Source: JBBSMX01 sp038232935
Lineage (GTDB): Bacteria; Bacteroidota; Rhodothermia; Rhodothermales; JANQRZ01
Assembly (NCBI GenBank): GCA_038232935.1
Contig: JBBSMX010000055.1
Coordinates: 1-24,284, forward strand
DNA: 24,284 nt
Reading direction: 5' to 3'
A model generated the notes under the pieces. The model made no database searches, was not told the DNA's origin, and was given only the letters and a program-made list of their open reading frames with translations. Below, piece by piece: positions 23,769-24,284 of the stretch (positions are counted from its first letter, which is position 1; the number at the start of each line of letters is the position of its first letter). The position numbers and the translations under genes were made by a program.

Positions 23769-23792
23769 CCTCGATCCCCGGAGCGGATCACG

Positions 23793-24149
23793 CTACCGTA
23801 CGACGGTCACCCTCCGAACGAGGACCGAGCCGGTCCCGGCATCCGGTTGCACGGAGACGCGGACGTAGTACGTGCCCGTTGCCCACTGCGAACCGCTCAC
23901 CGTCAGCGCGTGGCTCCCCGCTGCGTAGGTCCGGCTCCCCATGCCGAGCACGCAGTGTCCCTGCACGTCGTAGCCCTCGATGGTCACCGTCGCCGGGGCG
24001 TCGAGCGTGAGAGGAATCGAAGTGGCTCCACTCGTCGGATTCGGATAGGCATCTCCGACGTCGAACGAGGCCGGTTGCGCTTCGCCCTCGTCGGCGACGA
24101 TGTCTCCGACCACGACGTCGAACGGCAGCACGTAATCGAAGTAGATAAC
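23793..24149 (-). pseudogene. 3' remnant of a T9SS-sorted secreted protein gene, truncated by an insertion sequence
   Basis: Reading from about 24149 gives VIYFDYVLPFDVVVGDIVAD, then a linker and a complete T9SS type A C-terminal domain: DAYPNPTSGATSIPLTLD, VTIEGYDVQGHCVLGMGSRT, WATGTYYVRVSV and terminal RRVTVVR. Cargo proteins of this system need a signal peptide and a functional N-terminal part. Here only about 118 codons exist, and the upstream sequence is the end of a transposase gene. The same frame runs back into the transposase stop at 24164. A short frame from GTG 24131 is possible but has no signal peptide, so the gene is most likely broken. The original protein's function cannot be told. 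Confidence 0.75.
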
Positions 24150-24161
24150 CCAAGTTGTGTG

Positions 24162-24284
24162 CTACATGAGGCCGTCGAGGCTGAGGGTGAGCAGGAACAG
24201 GAACACCTTCGTCTCGAAGCCCCGCGCCGTCACCGCGTGGATCGACTTCGGCAGCCGACTCTCGATCCCGCTGAAGGCCGTCTC
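24162..24284 (-). mobile_element. C-terminal end of an insertion-sequence transposase (partial)
   Basis: The minus strand reads ETAFSGIESRLPKSIHAVTA, then RGFETKVFLFLLTLSLDGLM and TAG, 40 residues with the 5' part beyond the window. The ETxFS start (probable catalytic Glu of a DDE transposase) and the following IHAVTARGFExKVFLF pattern resemble C-termini of IS transposases in Bacteroidota. Family is not certain; an IS982-like type is a guess. The IS end is probably within 24146-24161, where ACCCAAGTTGTG may be terminal inverted repeat. The other end is not visible, so target duplication cannot be checked. Confidence 0.65.

Noticed and set aside
23769..23792. Bidirectional terminator between converging genes
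   Set aside because: Only a 5-bp GATCC/GGATC stem with a 7-nt loop and no T-run; too weak to call as a separate feature.

Overview
The window looks like a chromosomal segment of a GC-rich member of the Bacteroidota/Rhodothermota group (Rhodothermales-like; this is inference). Three points support that. The housekeeping genes have strong G/C third positions. Three reading frames end in type IX secretion (T9SS) C-terminal sorting domains (YPNPT followed by VYDxLGR/YDVQG, with RVTVLR-like termini). Nearly all starts lack a Shine-Dalgarno sequence, as is usual in that group. Apart from one oxidoreductase gene near the right end, every gene is on the minus strand, so the biological order runs from high to low coordinates.

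Right end (24284 to 21147): the 3' end of an insertion-sequence transposase runs off the window. It is followed directly by the 3' stump of a T9SS-sorted protein gene that the insertion appears to have decapitated. Then come a plus-strand DsbA/FrnE-type oxidoreductase gene and a divergent SLC13/DASS-type transporter gene with internal TrkA_C domains.

Central block (20923 to 13724): the classical translation/transcription operon rimP-nusA-infB-rbfA-truB-ribF. The product set covers 30S maturation, transcription elongation/antitermination, initiation factor 2, tRNA pseudouridine-55 synthesis and FMN/FAD synthesis. The rimP-nusA and infB-rbfA spacers are filled with short-period (7 to 9 nt) repeats arranged as a dyad. 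A similar arrangement occurs in the rpsO-pnp spacer.

Secreted-protein block (13586 to 7532): two large exported T9SS cargo genes sit between ribF and rpsO. One is a subtilisin-like protease with a beta-helix region. Its gene has a 10-G homopolymer near the 5' end and a patch of markedly lower GC over the catalytic domain. The other encodes a protein of about 14 propeller-like repeats. Then follow rpsO (with a leader that can form two competing hairpins) and pnp (PNPase with an RG-rich tail), the usual rpsO-pnp pair.

Left part (4389 to 1): an M16 zinc peptidase gene, a small accessory block, a GalE-like epimerase gene and a truncated scpA. The accessory block holds a DUF433/DUF5615 toxin-antitoxin-type pair and an unrecognised low-GC gene. 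A diverged copy of the last 12 codons plus stop of the M16 gene lies just beyond the toxin gene, so the two-gene module is flanked by direct repeats of its neighbour's 3' end. This is the most unusual arrangement in the window. No tRNA, rRNA or CRISPR array was seen, and no gene-free stretch exceeds 300 bases.
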